A stretch of DNA of 64,000 nucleotides, from NCBI GenBank assembly GCA_024707325.1, contig JANPZY010000001.1, positions 558,001-622,000 on the forward strand. The letters are read 5' to 3'. Each line of letters opens with the position of its first letter. The stretch's first letter is position 1. Positions 61,168 through 64,000 of the stretch are shown one piece after another. Source of the DNA: Opitutus sp. GTDB lineage: Bacteria > Verrucomicrobiota > Verrucomicrobiia > Opitutales > Opitutaceae. The notes below the pieces were generated by a model that ran no database searches, was not told the origin of the DNA, and saw only the letters and a program-made list of their open reading frames with translations. A program made the translations under genes and the position numbers.

Positions 61168-64000
61168 ATGTCGTTCCTTGTTTCCTCCCGATTCGGTCCC
61201 GCTTCACTTCTCCGTCTGCTCACGTCCTCCGCCGCGTTCGTCGTCGCGAGTGCATCGGCACTCGTCGCCCAAGTTGCCGATCACGGTTTTGAAAGTGGCG
61301 CCACGCACGGCTGGGGCCCGCGCGGCTCCGCCGTCGTGACCTCGTCCACCGAAGCGGCGCGCACCGGCACAAGCAGTTTGAAAACCACCGGCCGCACCGC
61401 GGGCTGGAACGGTCCGGCGCTCGATCTCCGCGGCCAGCTCTCCGCGGGCACCGCGTATCAAATCTCCGGCTGGGTGCGGCTCGTCGCCGGTCAGCCCGCG
61501 AGCAATCTCAAGTTAACCATCGAGGCGCGCGCCACCGGCGCGGCCACCACGGAATACACGCAGGTCAACAACGCGATCGCGGTGACCGATGGCGGCTGGG
61601 TGCAACTGCAGGGCACCTTCACGCCGAGTTCGCCGAGCTACGATGTGCTCACGCTTTATCTCGAGAGCGACGATCCCACGTCCGAGTATTACCTCGACGA
61701 CTTCACGATCGCGGGACCGGAAGCGCCGCCGGATACGTCGGGCCTGTTTACCGATTTCGAAACCGGCACGGCCGAAGGCTGGATGCCGCGCGGGCCAGTG
61801 ACGCTCACGCCCACGACCGAACTCGCGGCCGACGGCGCTTACAGTCTCAAGGTCACCGGCCGGGAAGCGACATGGCAGGGTCCCGCGATCGATGTGTTCG
61901 GAAAAATTTTCAAAGGCTCGCAATACGCGATCGGCGTGCGCGTGCGTCTCGTTTCCGGCGAAGCGCCGACGCAGGTGCGCGTGAGTCTCGAGGTCGTGAA
62001 CAACGGTTCCACGTCGTGGCACACGATCGTCGGCAACACCGAGGTTACCGACGGCGCGTGGGTCGATCTCAGCACGCTCTACACCTTCGGCCTCGATGCG
62101 TCCGAGCTGCGGCTCTACGTGGAAACGGCCGAGGGAACCCCGTCGTTCTACATCGACGACTTCATCCTCGACTACATCGAGCCACCCACCGTGCAGGATC
62201 TGCCGCCGGTGCATGAGGTGCTCGCACCCTACTTCGATGTCGGCGCTGCGGTTTCCGTCGCCGAACTTTCGGGCGCGCACGCTGAACTGCTGCTTCGCCA
62301 TTTCAACACGATCGTCGCGGGCAACGAATTCAAATGGTCCTCGCTCCAGCCGACCGAAGGCGTGTTCAACTGGGGCCCGGCCGATGCGATCGCCAACTTC
62401 GCCCGCGCGCACGGTCTCAAGCTCCGCGGTCACACGCTCATCTGGCACAGCCAGGTTTCCGCATGGGTGTTTCAGGATGCGGGCGGCAATCCGCTGCAGC
62501 CCGGCAATCCCGCGCACCGCCAGCTCGTGATCGATCGCATGCGCACGCACATCCACGCCGTCGTCTCGCGCTACGCCGACGTCGTCACGGATTGGGATGT
62601 GGTCAACGAGGTCATCGATCCGTCCGGCCCCGGTGGTTTGCGCGACAGTCCGTGGCTGCGACTCGTCGGACCCGAGTTCATCGATCTCGCGTTCCAGTTC
62701 GCCGACGAATTGCTGCAGGGCTCCGCGAGTCTCTTCATCAACGACTACAACACCAACGAGCCCGCGAAACTCGCGGCGCTGAAAAACGTCGTCGAGGGCC
62801 TGCTCGCGCGCGGCGTGCGTGTCGATGGCGTCGGTCATCAAACACACATCAGCATCGTGTGGCCGCCGCTCTCGGAAATCGCGACGAGCATCGACACGTT
62901 CACCGCGCTCGGGCTCGACAACCAGATCACCGAACTCGATCTGAGCGTTTACACGAACGACTCCGATACCTCGCCGCCGACGGCCGAAGCGCTGCTCCAG
63001 CAGGCGTATCGCTATCGCGATCTGTTCAATCTCTTCCGCGCGAAGAGCAGCCAGATCAGCTCCGTGGTGTTCTGGGGCACGTCGGACGACACGAGCTGGC
63101 TGAAGACCTTCCCGGTCGTGCGCGACAACAAGCCGCTGCTCTTCGACGAACGCCTGCAGGCCAAGCTCGCTTATTGGGCCGTCGTCGATCCGTCGGAGCT
63201 CCCCATCCAACCGAAATCGCTCAACGTCACGCAGTATCCGGCGACGGGAAAATTCAACAAGCTCGACGACTGGGCCGCGATCGCGCCGACGCCGCTCGAC
63301 CCGGGCTCGGATGCACCCTCGCTCGGCGAGTTCCGCGCGATGTGGAGTCTCGGCGCGGTGCACATTGCCGTGGAAGTGTTCGACCAAACCCACATGCGCG
63401 GCGGGGATTCGGTTGAGATCTTCCTGGGCAACCACGCGCCCTACACGTTCAACAAAATGGGCATGCAGCGCATCGGCGGCGCCGAAGGTCACACCACGCC
63501 CACCCCCCGTGGATACGCGACGATCATCACGATTCCGCTCTCCGGCGCGCTCGCCATCGGCCAAACGCTCGCGTTCGACGTCCGCGTGACCGATGCCGCC
63601 ACCAATCGTCGCCAGTCGTGGAGCAACACACGCCAAAATCAGGAGTCCGACACGTCCGCGCACGGCACCCTCCGACTGTTGCCGGAGAAGTTGGTCGCCG
63701 AGATCAAACGTGGCGCGCCAACGATCGACGGCATCGCCGACAAGATCTGGAAAAACGCCACCGAGATCTCGACCACGCGGTTTCCGGTCGGCAGCAACGG
63801 CGCCACCGCCAAGGTGAAGCTGCTCTGGGATTCCGGCTATCTCTACCTCTACGCCACGGTGACCGACCCGTTGCTCAGCAAGGCGAGTCCCAATCCGTGG
63901 GAAGAAGACTCGGTGGAGATCTTCGTCGACCCCAACAACGGCCAGACCACCACCTACGAAGCCGGCGACGGCCAGTTCCGCATAAACTTCGACAACGAAG
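61168..64000 (+). CDS. secreted modular GH10 endo-beta-1,4-xylanase, partial
   Basis: 944 residues in the window, open at the edge. Signal peptide (PASLLRLLTSSAAFVVASA); two CBM4/9-type domains (about 38-180 and 190-335); the GH10 barrel (about 345-675) with WHSQVSAWVF, acid/base Glu 481 in DWDVVNEVI and nucleophile Glu 589 in ITELDLSVY; then two CBM9-type domains (about 680-835 and 845 onward). Hydrolyses xylan outside the cell. The C-terminus is not seen, so a sorting tail cannot be checked. With the GH1 gene at the other end it points to a plant-polymer degrader. Confidence 0.93.
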   Translation, partial: MSFLVSSRFGPASLLRLLTSSAAFVVASASALVAQVADHGFESGATHGWGPRGSAVVTSSTEAARTGTSSLKTTGRTAGWNGPALDLRGQLSAGTAYQISGWVRLVAGQPASNLKLTIEARATGAATTEYTQVNNAIAVTDGGWVQLQGTFTPSSPSYDVLTLYLESDDPTSEYYLDDFTIAGPEAPPDTSGLFTDFETGTAEGWMPRGPVTLTPTTELAADGAYSLKVTGREATWQGPAIDVFGKIFKGSQYAIGVRVRLVSGEAPTQVRVSLEVVNNGSTSWHTIVGNTEVTDGAWVDLSTLYTFGLDASELRLYVETAEGTPSFYIDDFILDYIEPPTVQDLPPVHEVLAPYFDVGAAVSVAELSGAHAELLLRHFNTIVAGNEFKWSSLQPTEGVFNWGPADAIANFARAHGLKLRGHTLIWHSQVSAWVFQDAGGNPLQPGNPAHRQLVIDRMRTHIHAVVSRYADVVTDWDVVNEVIDPSGPGGLRDSPWLRLVGPEFIDLAFQFADELLQGSASLFINDYNTNEPAKLAALKNVVEGLLARGVRVDGVGHQTHISIVWPPLSEIATSIDTFTALGLDNQITELDLSVYTNDSDTSPPTAEALLQQAYRYRDLFNLFRAKSSQISSVVFWGTSDDTSWLKTFPVVRDNKPLLFDERLQAKLAYWAVVDPSELPIQPKSLNVTQYPATGKFNKLDDWAAIAPTPLDPGSDAPSLGEFRAMWSLGAVHIAVEVFDQTHMRGGDSVEIFLGNHAPYTFNKMGMQRIGGAEGHTTPTPRGYATIITIPLSGALAIGQTLAFDVRVTDAATNRRQSWSNTRQNQESDTSAHGTLRLLPEKLVAEIKRGAPTIDGIADKIWKNATEISTTRFPVGSNGATAKVKLLWDSGYLYLYATVTDPLLSKASPNPWEEDSVEIFVDPNNGQTTTYEAGDGQFRINFDNE

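Noticed and set aside
61513-63663. Long minus-strand open frame of about 716 codons opposite the xylanase
   Set aside because: No recognisable domain, Arg/Glu-rich; the opposite strand encodes clear CBM and GH10 modules.
1-64000. Search for tRNA, rRNA or known riboswitch sequences
   Set aside because: No cloverleaf, TTC-type arm or recognisable riboswitch core was seen by eye; a covariance-model scan would be needed to exclude small RNAs.

Overview
The window is very G+C-rich bacterial chromosome from what looks like a verrucomicrobial Opitutaceae-type organism. This is inferred from gene content and style: PEP-CTERM sorting tail, GH1/GH10 polysaccharide degradation, a huge MASE1/CHASE/PAS hybrid kinase, RNase Y with RodA and an RNase E/G homologue, intergenic heptamer and palindromic word repeats. 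No rRNA, tRNA, CRISPR array, transposase or prophage gene was recognised.

Layout. 1-314: start of a GH1 beta-glucosidase. 381-16023: a nitrate assimilation region. The minus-strand operon nirA > flavoprotein > DmsB-DmsC fusion > nitrate reductase > MOSC > mobA has overlapping or nearly abutting genes and is preceded by a porin. A second minus-strand operon holds a NasS-like binding protein, an MFS nitrate transporter and a PP2C/Ser-Thr-kinase protein; a LysR regulator diverges from it. 16.2-24.6 kb: arylamine N-acetyltransferase, a divergent acyltransferase/P450 pair, a cytochrome-c sugar dehydrogenase, a HAD phosphatase with glycerol-1-phosphate dehydrogenase, and an aldo/keto reductase. 24.9-28.7 kb: small membrane and hypothetical proteins, DUF1328, a lipoprotein, SlyX. 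28.7-35.3 kb: a response regulator and a 1959-aa hybrid kinase. 35.5-41.7 kb: DUF255 thioredoxin-domain protein, phosphoesterase, HAD hydrolase, Uup-type ABC-F ATPase.

41.7-48.8 kb is the most striking part. Glycosyltransferases with the diagnostic motifs of eukaryotic ALG11, ALG2 and ALG1 lie back to back, and divergent from them lie a MurG/ALG13-14-like GlcNAc transferase and an STT3/PglB/AglB-like membrane oligosaccharyltransferase. Together they could build and transfer a GlcNAc2-mannose-type lipid-linked glycan, that is, a eukaryote-like protein N-glycosylation locus in a bacterium. 48.9-64 kb: exonuclease, HisN-type phosphatase, QueF, RNase Y, RodA, RNase E/G, KamA-like radical SAM enzyme, SurE, a lipid-kinase-like protein and the start of a secreted modular GH10 xylanase.

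The other unexplained structure is a family of degenerate tandem arrays (six intergenic, one inside a gene). They are built on an 11-bp half-unit and 22-bp full unit whose G/C positions are kept in strict register over up to 220 bp while the rest varies; several start exactly at a stop codon. Other dispersed palindromic elements are also present. Six genes contain seven frame disruptions, mostly in homopolymers or GC runs, and an eighth suspect site lies in DUF1328; sequence errors are the likely cause of many.
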